Notes: generated by a model not told the origin, from the letters alone. 64,000 nt of DNA from Oryzomicrobium terrae (GCF_008274805.1 NZ_CP022579.1:682001-746000), one strand, 5' to 3'. Positions 1 to 8,565 are shown, counted from the stretch's first letter. Numbers and translations: made by a program.

Positions 1-260
1 CCCAACTGCCCCGCTCCCTGGACGACCTGGACGCGGCCACGGTCAATTCCAACTACGCCCTGCCCGCCGGCCTGGTGCCCAGCCGCGACGCCATCGCCCT
101 GGAAAACCCCAGCACCCCCTTCGCCCGCATCGTCATCGCCGCCCGGGAGCAGGACAAGAACGCGCCGGCGGTGCAGAAGTTCGTCAAGCTGTACCGCTCC
201 GAACCGGTCAAGCAGTTCATCAACGCCACCTTCAAGGGCGCCTACACGGCGTCCTGGTAA
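1..260 (+). CDS. metQ: Methionine ABC transporter substrate-binding lipoprotein, MetQ/NlpA family (3' end only)
   Basis: The gene enters from the left edge; in-frame codons start at base 3 and end at the TAA at 258-260. The visible 85 residues carry the C-terminal pattern of the NlpA/MetQ family: an N-Y-A-L-P-A-G-L segment, a D-A-I-A-L-E segment, and the closing F-K-G-A-Y-T-A-S-W. MetQ is the lipid-anchored periplasmic D/L-methionine receptor of MetNIQ. The next gene is an acireductone-dioxygenase-like cupin, which also belongs to methionine metabolism and supports the call. Signal peptide and lipobox lie outside the window. Confidence 0.85.
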   Translation, partial: QLPRSLDDLDAATVNSNYALPAGLVPSRDAIALENPSTPFARIVIAAREQDKNAPAVQKFVKLYRSEPVKQFINATFKGAYTASW

Positions 261-284
261 GTCGGTAGCGAGAGGCCCCAGCCC

Positions 285-920
285 ATGGCCCGCCTGATCC
301 ATCCCGACGGCACCGTGGTCGCCGCCCCGGCGGCGGTGGCTCGGGCCGTGGCGGCCCTGGGCGCCCACCTGGACTGGCGCCCGCCGCCTTCGCGCATCCT
401 CGACCTGCTGGTGAAACCGGTGCTGGCCGAGGCGGAGAAGGCGACGGTGCTGGCGGCGGTGGATGTCCACGTCGCCCCCTGGGTCGAGCGTCTGGTGCGA
501 CGCGGGCGGGAGCGGGGCGGACGAGCGCCTGAAACCGACGTCCAGTCCAAATCACAGTCCCAATCTCCGGCCCGGGACCTGGTGGTGCTGCACGACGGCA
601 TCGCCAACCTGGCGGCCCTGCGCGAGCAGTTCGCCGCGCCCCATCGCCATGACGACGACGAGGTGCGTTACGTGGTGGACGGGGTCGGCTACTTCGGCTT
701 CGTCGCCGCCGACGGCAGCCAGGTGCTGCTCGAAGTGGCGGCCGGGGATTACCTGGAAGTGCCGGCCGGTGCCGAGCACTGGTTCGCCCTGGGGGCCGAC
801 CCGCGCCTCAAGGCGGTGCGCTACTTTCTCGGGGCACCGGCCTGGGAGGCACGCTACACGGGCACTTCCGTGATGCCTGTCCTGAAAGCCGCGCCCCTGG
901 CCGATCTCCAGAGGGCCTAG
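285..920 (+). CDS. Acireductone dioxygenase-like cupin (ARD/MtnD family), atypical
   Basis: This 211-residue cupin starts 24 bases after the metQ-like gene, so the two are probably co-transcribed. The metal-binding set of acireductone dioxygenase is present: H120-x-H122-x3-E126 followed by V-R-Y, and H165 in P-A-G-A-E-H-W. ARD oxidises acireductone in the methionine salvage pathway, giving either the ketoacid (Fe form) or off-pathway products (Ni form). The protein is longer than usual (about 180 residues) because of an Arg/Gln/Ser-rich linker at about 72-97. No other mtn gene is visible. Family assignment is strong; the exact reaction is inferred. Confidence 0.8.
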   Translation: MARLIHPDGTVVAAPAAVARAVAALGAHLDWRPPPSRILDLLVKPVLAEAEKATVLAAVDVHVAPWVERLVRRGRERGGRAPETDVQSKSQSQSPARDLVVLHDGIANLAALREQFAAPHRHDDDEVRYVVDGVGYFGFVAADGSQVLLEVAAGDYLEVPAGAEHWFALGADPRLKAVRYFLGAPAWEARYTGTSVMPVLKAAPLADLQRA

Positions 921-949
921 TCCAAACTCTAGGACTGGCGCGGGGTTTG
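910..949 (-). repeat. Single copy of the dispersed 40-bp repeat (CCGCGCCAGT core), minus strand
   Basis: Read on the minus strand, 949 to 910 contains AAACCCCGCGCCAGTCCTAG followed by AGTTTGGA. This matches the core of the triplet arrays at 10781, 44851 and 54189. It covers the end of the cupin gene and the stop region of the DUF2892 gene. Confidence 0.5.
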
Positions 950-1174
950 GGCCGATGCCCCGCAAGCCGGGCCGTCCGGCACGCCGCACTTGCGCAGCAC
1001 CAGGGCCAGGGGGCAGAAGTTGCTCAGGCTGAACTGGAACAGGTTGGCGCCAACGAAGGCGGTCAGCCAAAGAAAGTAGGACGACACGTACAGCGGGCTG
1101 GCCGGGGCGCCCAGGGCCAGACTGATCAGGATCATCAGGCCGGCAAAGAAGCGGATGGCACGTTCAACGGTCAT
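929..1174 (-). CDS. DUF2892 family inner-membrane protein
   Basis: An 81-residue protein with two predicted membrane helices (about 7-25 and 31-50) and the DUF2892 pattern also found as the membrane part of YgaP-type rhodanese proteins. It is the last gene of the minus-strand operon with the RND pump, 27 bases after the permease. In other bacteria DUF2892 proteins often sit next to sulfur or thiol-redox genes, which agrees with the BigR/SqrR-like repressor heading this operon. A cysteine-bearing tail (C-P-L-A, R-K-C-G, G-P-A-C) follows the helices; its role is unknown. Confidence 0.8.
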   Translation of the reverse strand: MTVERAIRFFAGLMILISLALGAPASPLYVSSYFLWLTAFVGANLFQFSLSNFCPLALVLRKCGVPDGPACGASAQTPRQS

Positions 1175-1201
1175 GGCGGTTTCCTTTACGCAAGGTGGGG
1201 G

Positions 1202-4200
1202 TTACAGCCGCCCGCCGCGCTGGCGGTAGGCGACGAAATAGAGCAGCGGGATCACCACCAGGGTGAGCAGGGTGGAGACGAGAATCCCGAAGATCAGCGA
1301 AATGGCGAGCCCGTTGAAGATCGGGTCGTCGAGGATGAAGAAGGCGCCGGTCATGGCCGCCAGGGCGGTCAGGGCAATGGGCTGGGCCCGGGTGGCGGCG
1401 GAGCGCACGATGGCGTCCTTGAAGGGCACCCCGGCCTCCACTTCGAGCCGGATGAAATCCACCAGCAGGATCGAGTTGCGCACGATGATGCCGGCCAGGG
1501 CGATCATGCCGATCATGGAGGTGGCGGTGAACGGCGCGCCGAGCAGGGCATGGCCGGGCATCACGCCGATCAAGGTGAGGGGGATCGGCGCCATGATCAC
1601 CAGGGGCGCCAGGTAGGAGCCGAAGTGGGCCACCACCAGCAGGTAGATGAGGATCAGCCCGACGGCGTAGGCGGCGCCCATGTCGCGGAAGGTCTCGTAG
1701 GTGATCTGCCATTCCCCGTCCCACTTCAGGCCGTAGCCCCGGTAGGCGTCGTCGGCCTGGCGGATGAAGGTCTCGGTGACCGGGCCGCCGTCCGGGGCGA
1801 CGATTTTTCCAATGCCCGAACGCAGGGCGAACATGCCGTAGAGGGGGCTGTCCGGCAGGCCGGCGCGGGTGTGGCCATCACCATAGTCGGAGACGTCGCC
1901 CATCACGTAGGTCACCGGCAGGCCGTCCTTGCGGTAGCGGGCCTCGTCCACCGTGGCGGGGCGGGCGCTGACCAGCTCGCGGATCGGCACCAGGGCGCCG
2001 CCGGCGCCGCGCACGGTGAGGGCGAGCAGGGCCTGGTCGTTGCCCCGGGATGAATCGGGCAGGCGCAGTTGCAGGGGCACCGGGTACTTGGCGCCGTCGC
2101 GCAGGTAGGTCACGTCCTCGCCGGCCAGGCCCGCCGCCAGGGTGGCGACGATGGCCTGCTGGCTGACTCCAGCCCGGGTCGCCTTGTCCTTGTCCACCAC
2201 CAGCAGGGTCTTGGGCGCCGGGGCGTTGTGGGTGCCGTCCACGTCCACTACCCCGCTCGTCTGCTGGAACACCCGGCGCACCGCTTCGGCTAATTGGTTA
2301 CGTCCGGCCTCGCTCGGCCCGGTGATCTCGGCGACGATGGGCGAGAGCACCGGCGGGCCCGGCGGCACTTCCACCACCTTGACCCGGGCGCCGTAGCTGG
2401 CGCCGATGGCAGCCAACGCCGGGCGTACCCGCTGGGCGATGGCATGGCTCTGGGCGCTGCGGTGGTGCTTGTCGGCCAGGTTGACCTGGATGTCGCCCAC
2501 CTCGCCGCCGTCGCGCAGGTAGTACTGGCGCACCAGGCCGTTGAAGTTGATCGGCGCGCCGGTGCCGGCGTAGGCCTGGTAGTCGGCCACCTCGGGCACC
2601 GTGGCCAGGTAGGCGGTCATCTCGCTAAGGGCCGCGGCGGTGGTTTCCAGGGGCGTGCCGTTGGGCATATCCACCACCACTTGGAACTCGGACTTGTTGT
2701 CGAAGGGCAGCATCTTCAGCACCACCCACTGCAGCACCGGCAGGGCCAGGGAGAGGGCGATCAGCCCGGCCACGGCCAGCCCCAGGCGGCGGCGCTGGCG
2801 CGGCCCCCGGGCGTCGTCGAGGAAGGGGGCGAAGACGCGGGCGGCGAGCGGCTGCAACCTGGCCGCCAGACCGTCGTGGTGGGCCGCCTGCTTGGGCAGC
2901 CAGCGCGCCGCCAGCCAGGGGGTGACGACGAAGGCCACGGCCAGGGAGATCACCATGCCCATGGAGGCATTGATCGGGATCGGGCTCATGTAGGGGCCCA
3001 TCAGGCCGCTGACGAAGGCCATCGGCAAGAGCGCGGCGATCACCGTCAGGGTGGCCAGGATGGTGGGGCCGCCCACCTCGTCCACCGCCCGGGGGATGAG
3101 GGCCAGGAGCGGCGCGCCCGGGTCGAGCAGGCGGTGGCGGTGGATGTTCTCCACCACCACGATGGCGTCGTCCACCAGGATGCCGATGGAAAAGATCAGG
3201 GCGAACAGGGACACCCGGTTGAGGGTGAAGCCCCAGGCCCAGGAGGCGAACAGGGTGGCCATCAGGGTGAGGATCACCGCCAGGCCAACGATGCCCGCCT
3301 CGCGCCGGCCCAGGGCCAGGGCCACCAGGGCCACCACCGAGGCGGTGGCGAAGAGCAGCTTGTGGATCAGCTTCTGGGCCTTGTCGTTGGCCGTCTCGCC
3401 GTAGTTGCGCGTGACCGCCACTTCCACGCCCTCGGGCAGCAGGGTGTTGTGCAGGGCGTCGACGCGGCGGAGCAGGGCATCGGCCACCTCCACCGCGTTC
3501 TCGCCGGGCTTCTTGGTGATGGCCAGGGTGACGGCGGGATGGTCGGCGCCCGGCGCGATGGTCGTATTGCTGGCGGCGGCTTCAGTACCGGCCTCGTTCC
3601 GGGCCTGGGCCGCCGCCGGCCCGGTGCCGTGCCAGACGTAGCGGGTCGCCGGGGCCGGGCCGTCGCTGAGGGTGGCCACGTCGCGCAGGAACACCGGCTT
3701 GCCGCCATGGACGCCCACCACCACCTCGCCCACGGCGGCGGCACTGTCGAGGAAGGGACCCACCTCGACGGCCAGACGCTGGGCGCCTTTCTCGGTGGGC
3801 ACCAGCAGGTCGCCGGCGGGCAGGTTGGCGTTGGCCCCGGCCATGGCCTGGCGCAGGTCGGCCACGGTGAGCCCCTGGGCGGCCAGGCGCTGGGGGTCGA
3901 GCGCGATGCCGATGGTGCGGCGCGGGCCGCCGTAGGTGGTCACTTCCCGGGTGCCGGGCACCCGCTTCAGTTCCGCTTCCAGGCTGTGGGCCACCTGCTC
4001 CAGCACCAGGGGCGAGGCCGTGGCGCTCTGTCCGCCTTGGGCATCCTTGGCGAACAGGGTGAGGGTGACGATGGGCACGTCGTCGATGCCTTTGGGTTTG
4101 ATCAGGGGCGGCAGGGTGCCCAGGTTGGCGGGCAGCCAGTCGCCGTGGGAGTGGATGGTGTCGTAGAGGCGCACCAGGGCCTCGGTGCGCGGCACCCCCA

Positions 4201-4534
4201 CCTGGAACTGCACGGTAAGCACCGCCAACCCGGGGCGGGAGACGGCGTAGAGGTGGTCGATGCCGGCCATCTGGCCGAGCACCTGCTCCGCCGGCTGGGC
4301 CACCTGGGCCTCCACGTCGGCGGCGCTGGCGCCGGGGAAGGGCACCAGCACGTTGGCCATGGTGACGTTGATCTGGGGCTCTTCCTCCCGGGGCGTCACC
4401 AGCACGGCGAACAGGCCGAGCAGCAGCGCGGTGAGGGCGATCAGCGGGGTGATGCGGGCGTCCTGGAAGTAGGCGGCCAGCCGCCCGGCCAGGCCCAGAT
4501 GTTCGTGAGGCCCGGTAGCGCGGGGAGTGCTCAT
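1202..4534 (-). CDS. RND efflux transporter permease (AcrB/HAE family)
   Basis: At 1110 residues this has the full length of an RND permease: an N-terminal helix (about 30-48), the first large periplasmic domain, a membrane bundle, the second periplasmic domain and the C-terminal bundle. Conserved family segments include F-P-G-A-S-A-A-D-V near residue 69, G-I-L-V-D-D-A-I-V-V-V-E-N-I in the proton-relay helix, and G-I-I-V-R-N-S-I-L-L-V-D-F in the C-terminal half. Its start overlaps the stop of the adaptor gene by four bases (ATGA). No TolC-like outer-membrane gene is nearby, so a channel encoded elsewhere is probably used. The substrate cannot be told from sequence. Confidence 0.93.
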   Translation of the reverse strand: MSTPRATGPHEHLGLAGRLAAYFQDARITPLIALTALLLGLFAVLVTPREEEPQINVTMANVLVPFPGASAADVEAQVAQPAEQVLGQMAGIDHLYAVSRPGLAVLTVQFQVGVPRTEALVRLYDTIHSHGDWLPANLGTLPPLIKPKGIDDVPIVTLTLFAKDAQGGQSATASPLVLEQVAHSLEAELKRVPGTREVTTYGGPRRTIGIALDPQRLAAQGLTVADLRQAMAGANANLPAGDLLVPTEKGAQRLAVEVGPFLDSAAAVGEVVVGVHGGKPVFLRDVATLSDGPAPATRYVWHGTGPAAAQARNEAGTEAAASNTTIAPGADHPAVTLAITKKPGENAVEVADALLRRVDALHNTLLPEGVEVAVTRNYGETANDKAQKLIHKLLFATASVVALVALALGRREAGIVGLAVILTLMATLFASWAWGFTLNRVSLFALIFSIGILVDDAIVVVENIHRHRLLDPGAPLLALIPRAVDEVGGPTILATLTVIAALLPMAFVSGLMGPYMSPIPINASMGMVISLAVAFVVTPWLAARWLPKQAAHHDGLAARLQPLAARVFAPFLDDARGPRQRRRLGLAVAGLIALSLALPVLQWVVLKMLPFDNKSEFQVVVDMPNGTPLETTAAALSEMTAYLATVPEVADYQAYAGTGAPINFNGLVRQYYLRDGGEVGDIQVNLADKHHRSAQSHAIAQRVRPALAAIGASYGARVKVVEVPPGPPVLSPIVAEITGPSEAGRNQLAEAVRRVFQQTSGVVDVDGTHNAPAPKTLLVVDKDKATRAGVSQQAIVATLAAGLAGEDVTYLRDGAKYPVPLQLRLPDSSRGNDQALLALTVRGAGGALVPIRELVSARPATVDEARYRKDGLPVTYVMGDVSDYGDGHTRAGLPDSPLYGMFALRSGIGKIVAPDGGPVTETFIRQADDAYRGYGLKWDGEWQITYETFRDMGAAYAVGLILIYLLVVAHFGSYLAPLVIMAPIPLTLIGVMPGHALLGAPFTATSMIGMIALAGIIVRNSILLVDFIRLEVEAGVPFKDAIVRSAATRAQPIALTALAAMTGAFFILDDPIFNGLAISLIFGILVSTLLTLVVIPLLYFVAYRQRGGRL

Positions 4535-5637
4535 CGCGATGCCCCCATCGGGGCCTGGCGGGTGGCGGCTTCGGGATCGAGGGCGACCCGCTCGCCGGCC
4601 TTCAGGCCGGCCAGGATCGGCACGCTGCCATCGGCCAGGGCGACGCCGGGGCGGACATAGCGCAGCCGGGGGCGCTGGGTGGCGTCGAGCACATACACGG
4701 CGGTCAGTTCGCCACGCCGCACCAGGGCCTTGCCCGGCACTGTGAGGGGGGCGGCCTCGGCCTTGCCGGCGGCCAGGGGAAAGGCGACCCGGGCGAAGGT
4801 GCCGGGGGGCAGCCGCTGCACCTCGGTGCTGGCGGGCAGATCGAGGCGCACGGTGCGGGTCTGGGCCAGGGGATCGGTGCTGGGCAGCCAGGTGATCTTG
4901 CTCGGGGTCAGGCGTAGCGGGGCGGCGCCGTCCGGGGCGATGGTGATCTCGGGCAGGGCGTCGCGCCGTACCCGCTCGGCCACCGTGGCCGGCACCGTGG
5001 CGGTGACGCGCAGGGCAGAGGGGTCGTAGACCGTGAGCAGGGGCTTGCCGGGCACCGCTACGTCGCCCCGCTCCGTATCCACCTGCGACACCCAGCCGGC
5101 AAACGGGGCGGTGAGGCGGTACAGCCCGGCCTGGGCGGCGGCGGCGCTGGCCGAGGCGATCTGGGCGCGGGCCTGGGCCTCGGCGCTGCGGAACTTGGCT
5201 TCGGCCTGATCCAGGGCGGCGGTGGAGAGGAACTTCTGGGCCGCCAGGGCCTGGGCCCGGGCGTACTCCTGACGGGCCTGGACCCGCTGGGCCTCGGCGG
5301 CGGCGATCTGGGCGTGGGCGGCGGCGGCCTGGTCGGCGGCGGCCTTGCCCTCGACCTGCAGCAGCATCTGCCCGGCTGCCACCCGGTCGCCGGCCAACAC
5401 CTTGAGTTCAGTCACGGCGCCGGCTACCGGCACCGCCAGGGCCGCCTGGCGCACCGCCTCGACCCGGCCTTCGGCCTGATAGGCGGCGGCCTCCAGCCGG
5501 CTGCCCACGGTGATGGCGGCCAGGGCCGGGGGCGTGGCCTCGGCGGCCTGGGCCGGCACGGCCAGAGGCGTGGTCAGGAGCGCCGCCAGCAGGGCAAGGC
5601 GAAAGGCGGCGGGGCGGCGGGAGGGCTGGATGGGCAT
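4531..5637 (-). CDS. RND efflux periplasmic adaptor (membrane fusion protein)
   Basis: A 368-residue adaptor with a signal peptide (about 1-31, ending A-Q-A-A). A barrel-sandwich/lipoyl half near 65-100, an Ala/Gln-rich alpha-helical hairpin (about 105-165) and the second lipoyl half (L-T-A-P-F-A-G-W near 172) follow, then the beta-barrel and membrane-proximal domains. It bridges the inner-membrane pump to an outer-membrane channel. It overlaps the permease gene by four bases, so the two are translationally coupled. Confidence 0.92.
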   Translation of the reverse strand: MPIQPSRRPAAFRLALLAALLTTPLAVPAQAAEATPPALAAITVGSRLEAAAYQAEGRVEAVRQAALAVPVAGAVTELKVLAGDRVAAGQMLLQVEGKAAADQAAAAHAQIAAAEAQRVQARQEYARAQALAAQKFLSTAALDQAEAKFRSAEAQARAQIASASAAAAQAGLYRLTAPFAGWVSQVDTERGDVAVPGKPLLTVYDPSALRVTATVPATVAERVRRDALPEITIAPDGAAPLRLTPSKITWLPSTDPLAQTRTVRLDLPASTEVQRLPPGTFARVAFPLAAGKAEAAPLTVPGKALVRRGELTAVYVLDATQRPRLRYVRPGVALADGSVPILAGLKAGERVALDPEAATRQAPMGASR

Positions 5638-5729
5638 GGGCGGCGTGAATGGCTTGGGTCTGCCCCCGTCTGCGCCGGGTGGGGCGTCGGCGCGGTCGGA
5701 GGGGTTATGCGAACGCGAGGGCAGGGCGC

Positions 5730-6074
5730 TCAGACGGCGAACTCTTCGTAGGCCTTGAGGGCGTGGGCGGCGTACATCAGGGACGGGCCGCCGCCCATGT
5801 ACACCGCGGTGCCCAGTACTTCTTCCAGCTCGGCCCGGGTGGCGCCGAGCTTGACCAGGGTCTGGACGTGGAAGCCGATGCAGTCGTCGCAGCGGCTGGC
5901 CACGGCGATGCCCAGGGCGACGAATTCCTTGGTCTTCTTCTCCAGGGCGCCGTCCTTGATGGCGGCTTGGGCCAGCTGGGAGAAACCGGCCATCACCTCG
6001 GACTGGCTCTGGCGCAGCTTGGCGAGTTGGGCGGACACGTCCTGGGTGAGGGATTTGTAGGACTGGATCGACAT
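5730..6074 (-). CDS. Carboxymuconolactone decarboxylase/AhpD-like protein with CxxC
   Basis: A 114-residue protein of the AhpD-like fold with C62-D-D-C65 and H69, the redox and proton-relay positions of AhpD-type peroxidase adaptors. Small proteins of this type usually act as thiol-disulfide or peroxide-reducing partners rather than true decarboxylases. It lies between the ArsR gene (43 bases upstream) and the RND adaptor (92 bases downstream) on the same strand. The physiological electron donor is not evident. Confidence 0.85.
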   Translation of the reverse strand: MSIQSYKSLTQDVSAQLAKLRQSQSEVMAGFSQLAQAAIKDGALEKKTKEFVALGIAVASRCDDCIGFHVQTLVKLGATRAELEEVLGTAVYMGGGPSLMYAAHALKAYEEFAV

Positions 6075-6117
6075 GGCAGGCTCCTGGGGAGAAAGGTACG
6101 GGACGAAAGAACAGGGC

Positions 6118-6468
6118 TTAGGCGCCGCAGGAGCGCTTGAGCACGTAGAGGATGTCGGCCACGTCGGGGCGGGCCAGGGAATAGAAGACGGTCTGGGCTT
6201 CCTTGCGGCTGGTCACCAGCCCCTCGCCGCGCAGCACCGTCAGGTGCTGGGAAAAGGCCGACTGGCTGAGGGCGGAATCCCGCGCCAGCTCGCCCGCCGA
6301 GCACTCCCCGGCGAGCAGGCGGCACAGGATCAGCAGCCGCTCCTCATGGGCCATGGCCTTGAGCAGCCGCACCGCCAACGCCGCATGGGGGCGCAGGTCG
6401 TGCAGCAGGTCGCTGGGGGCGGCCGCCTCCTCGGGCTGGTCGCGGGAAGTTTCATTGGAAGATCGCAT
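6118..6468 (-). CDS. ArsR-family repressor, BigR/SqrR-like
   Basis: A 116-residue winged-helix regulator. The recognition region L-S-Q-S-A-F-S-Q-H-L (about 67-76) and the wing E-A-Q-T-V-F-Y-S-L are typical of the BigR/SqrR/YgaV branch. Cysteines at 49 (in L-I-L-C-R-L) and 114 (near the C-terminus) match the dithiol pair used by that branch to sense persulfide or oxidants. There is an extra Cys56. It is the first gene of the minus-strand operon and a perfect palindrome lies directly upstream, so autoregulation and control of the pump operon are inferred. Confidence 0.88.
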   Translation of the reverse strand: MRSSNETSRDQPEEAAAPSDLLHDLRPHAALAVRLLKAMAHEERLLILCRLLAGECSAGELARDSALSQSAFSQHLTVLRGEGLVTSRKEAQTVFYSLARPDVADILYVLKRSCGA

Positions 6469-6470
6469 TT

Positions 6471-6498
6471 TTCTAATTTAGATTTTTCTAAATTAGAA
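6471..6498. promoter_or_regulatory. Operator of the ArsR/RND operon: perfect 12-bp inverted repeat
   Basis: TTCTAATTTAGA (6471-6482) and TCTAAATTAGAA (6487-6498) are perfect reverse complements separated by TTTT. The palindrome ends two bases upstream of the repressor's ATG (6466-6468, minus strand), so a bound repressor would cover the start region. An AT-only palindrome in about 67% GC DNA is very unlikely by chance and resembles the AT-rich boxes of BigR-type ArsR proteins. Confidence 0.85.
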
Positions 6499-6851
6499 GT
6501 CAATGATATTTCAAGGCGGTCCGCTGGAGCCGTGGTCTGGGCATGGACGTCCGTGGGAAGCGCTGCGGGAGGGCCGCCTTCGGGGCGCTTCCCTCATCGC
6601 CTGTTTCCCTCCGGGGATGGGGGCTGGCACGGCGCGGACGGAGGCGTCCGGTGCATGCAATCCGCCCAGCTGTGTCTGTGCTGTTTAGCCTGGCAGGGCC
6701 AGGGGAAGGGATGCGCAGGCCCGTGTGTGGGGGCTCGCGGATCCGGACGCAGTGTCGGTGTGCGGCAAGGCCGGGCCGGCAGGCGAGGCGGTCAGGTAGC
6801 GGTGCCGCGCCCGGAGCGGCCAAGGAGGAGGGCGCGGGGTTGGTCCCGCAA
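6499..6851. other. Intergenic stretch without a recognisable gene
   Basis: About 440 bases lie between the ArsR operator and the SDR gene. Apart from the hairpin at 6855-6886, I see no gene with a credible start, family motif or codon pattern. The small open frames here are arginine- and proline-rich shadows of GC-rich DNA. Confidence 0.5.
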
Positions 6852-6854
6852 ACA

Positions 6855-6886
6855 AGAAGCCCCTCACCTGGCGGAGAGGGGCTTCT
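6855..6886. terminator. Hairpin downstream of the SDR gene
   Basis: AGAAGCCCCTC (6855-6865) and GAGGGGCTTCT (6876-6886) form a perfect 11-bp stem with a 10-base loop, 55 bases past the stop of the minus-strand SDR gene. The T-tract on the minus strand is short, so termination may be weak. Confidence 0.6.
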
Positions 6887-6941
6887 CTTGTCGAGGGCGC
6901 CGGGCAGTGTCGCGCTGGCGCCTGGGTGGCTTAGCGGGGGC

Positions 6942-8114
6942 TTACTTGTAGTCGAACTTCATCTGTTCGGAAATCAGATGATCCCGGCTGGTCTGTTCGC
7001 ACAGCCCTGCATAAGAGGTCAGCGGCGGCGGCAGCGCCATGCCTTCGGCGAGCAGGCGTTGGTTGTCGAACAGCATTTCCATGGCGGCGAAGTCGCCGTA
7101 GGCGCGGATGGCGCGCAGGACGATGCGGCGGTTGCACGGCCCCAGCAGTTCCTTGAATTGCCCCTGCATCTTGGCGATTTCCTCGAAGGGCAGGGCCTTG
7201 TAGGTCTTCGTCATGGGCGTTTGCCCGGTGGCGTTGGCAATGGCGATGTCGATCTCGCCGAAGCTGCAGGAGCGCTTTTCACCCGCCGTGATGTGGTAGG
7301 CCGTGTGCTGCAGCGTGGGCTTTTCCAGCAACAGCTGCAGGGCTTCGGCGCAGTAGTCGACGGGAATCACGTCGATTTTCTGGTCGAGGCCGCAGGGGAA
7401 GCATTGCAGGGCCCGGGCGATGCGGAACACCCAGAAAATGCTGCCGGACGGGGCGCAGCCCAGGCGGCTGTGACCCACCACGATCGATGGGCGGGCCACG
7501 ATCAGGGGCAGGTCCGGCAACTCCTCGCGCATGCGGTGCTCGGCTTCGTACTTGCTGGCCGTGTATTCCAGGAAGTGCTCGGTTTCCTCCCCCGCGTCGT
7601 AGCCCTCGGGCACCGGGACGGGGGCTTGCCGGCCGCAGGCCATGGCCGTGCCGATCTGCAGGAAACGGCGCAGGGTGCAGCGCTTGCTGAGGGCATGGGC
7701 CATGGCCAGCACGCCATCGACGTTGGTGGGCCAGATCGAGGGGTGGTTGCCGAAGGAGGCGACGGCCGCCGAGCTGACCACGTCCACGATGGACGGCAGG
7801 CGCGGGTCGTCCTGCCATTCGGCGACGTTGTTGAGCCCGCCGCACAGGATTTGGTCGAGGTGCAGGCGATCGAGCAGGTGTTCGGGGGTGCCGTGGTCGC
7901 GCAGGACGTGGGCGATCCGGGCCAGGCCATCTTCGCGGTGGTCGGCGCGGACGAGAAACAGGCAGTCATCCCAGCGGTCGGTTTGGATCAGTCGGGAGGC
8001 CAGGGCGGCGCCAATGAAGCCGGTGCCACCGGTAATCAGTAAACGAGGTGAGTAGGTCAAAACGATCTGCGCAAATGTAAGCAAATTGTTACTTATACGC
8101 GCTGACGCTTCCAT
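6942..8114 (-). CDS. Extended SDR, thioester/acyl-reductase-like NAD(P)-binding protein
   Basis: A 390-residue protein with the Rossmann motif G-G-T-G-F-I-G (about 29-35) and the SDR catalytic Y-T-A-S-K (Y-x3-K, near 180). It resembles the reductase module of fatty-acyl-CoA/thioester reductases (NAD_binding_4, male-sterility family) more than sugar epimerases, with a long C-terminal part typical of that branch. Such enzymes reduce acyl thioesters or modify polyketide and lipid products; the substrate here is unknown. The first ATG gives about 20 residues before the Rossmann strand, so a start slightly downstream is possible. It is divergent from groES and shows no operon partner. Confidence 0.7.
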   Translation of the reverse strand: MEASARISNNLLTFAQIVLTYSPRLLITGGTGFIGAALASRLIQTDRWDDCLFLVRADHREDGLARIAHVLRDHGTPEHLLDRLHLDQILCGGLNNVAEWQDDPRLPSIVDVVSSAAVASFGNHPSIWPTNVDGVLAMAHALSKRCTLRRFLQIGTAMACGRQAPVPVPEGYDAGEETEHFLEYTASKYEAEHRMREELPDLPLIVARPSIVVGHSRLGCAPSGSIFWVFRIARALQCFPCGLDQKIDVIPVDYCAEALQLLLEKPTLQHTAYHITAGEKRSCSFGEIDIAIANATGQTPMTKTYKALPFEEIAKMQGQFKELLGPCNRRIVLRAIRAYGDFAAMEMLFDNQRLLAEGMALPPPLTSYAGLCEQTSRDHLISEQMKFDYK

Positions 8115-8510
8115 GAACCTGACTGGAGGAGGGCGATTGCGCGGGCTACGGGGTTTTTTGGCAATTTATGCAGTCATATGCCTTTGTACTCGTTGCCGTC
8201 AAGCGCGCAGGGGGGGGGCGTGGCAGCGGCTGGCCGTGGCGCGAGGGATGGACACACGAGGTGGGGCGCCGAATGGCGCGGGAGATCGCTCCCCCTCGTC
8301 AGGGAGCATACGGTTGCAGTCGCCAGGCTCAGGACGGCAGGGAGCTCGCCCGCGCGCGCGCCTGGCCGGCCAGGGGCAGGGAGGGATGCAATCGTCAGGG
8401 CCGTGGCACGGTGTCCCCTAAGCCATTGATTGAACAGGCGACTGCGTTGGGCCCGGGGGGTTGGGGCCCCGCCGTGGTGCCGGCGGCTAACAAAAACTGA
8501 GGGGCCGCCC
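8115..8510. other. Intergenic stretch upstream of groES
   Basis: About 400 bases between the SDR start and the groE promoter show no gene I can support. The stretch includes a run of eight G residues near 8208-8215 and GC-rich low-complexity sequence. The SDR promoter must lie here, but no clear -35/-10 pair stands out. Confidence 0.4.
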
Positions 8511-8539
8511 TTGAAAACCGCTTGGGCCGTCCCTATTAT
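8511..8539 (+). promoter_or_regulatory. groESL promoter (sigma-70 type)
   Basis: TTGAAA (8511-8516), a 17-base spacer and TATTAT (8534-8539) form a near-consensus housekeeping promoter. The CIRCE operator starts at the last base of the -10 element, the classic arrangement for HrcA repression. Confidence 0.85.
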
Positions 8540-8565
8540 TAGCACTCGTCACGGGTGAGTGCTAA
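8539..8565 (+). promoter_or_regulatory. CIRCE element (HrcA operator)
   Basis: TTAGCACTC (8539-8547), nine spacer bases, then GAGTGCTAA (8557-8565): an exact CIRCE consensus inverted repeat. HrcA bound here would block the promoter until heat or misfolded protein titrates GroEL. hrcA itself is not in the window. Confidence 0.97.

Noticed and set aside
2294..4660. 788-residue open frame antisense to the RND permease
   Set aside because: Composition is His/Gly/Gln-rich, the usual shadow of GC-rich coding on the other strand. The permease on the minus strand has full family conservation.
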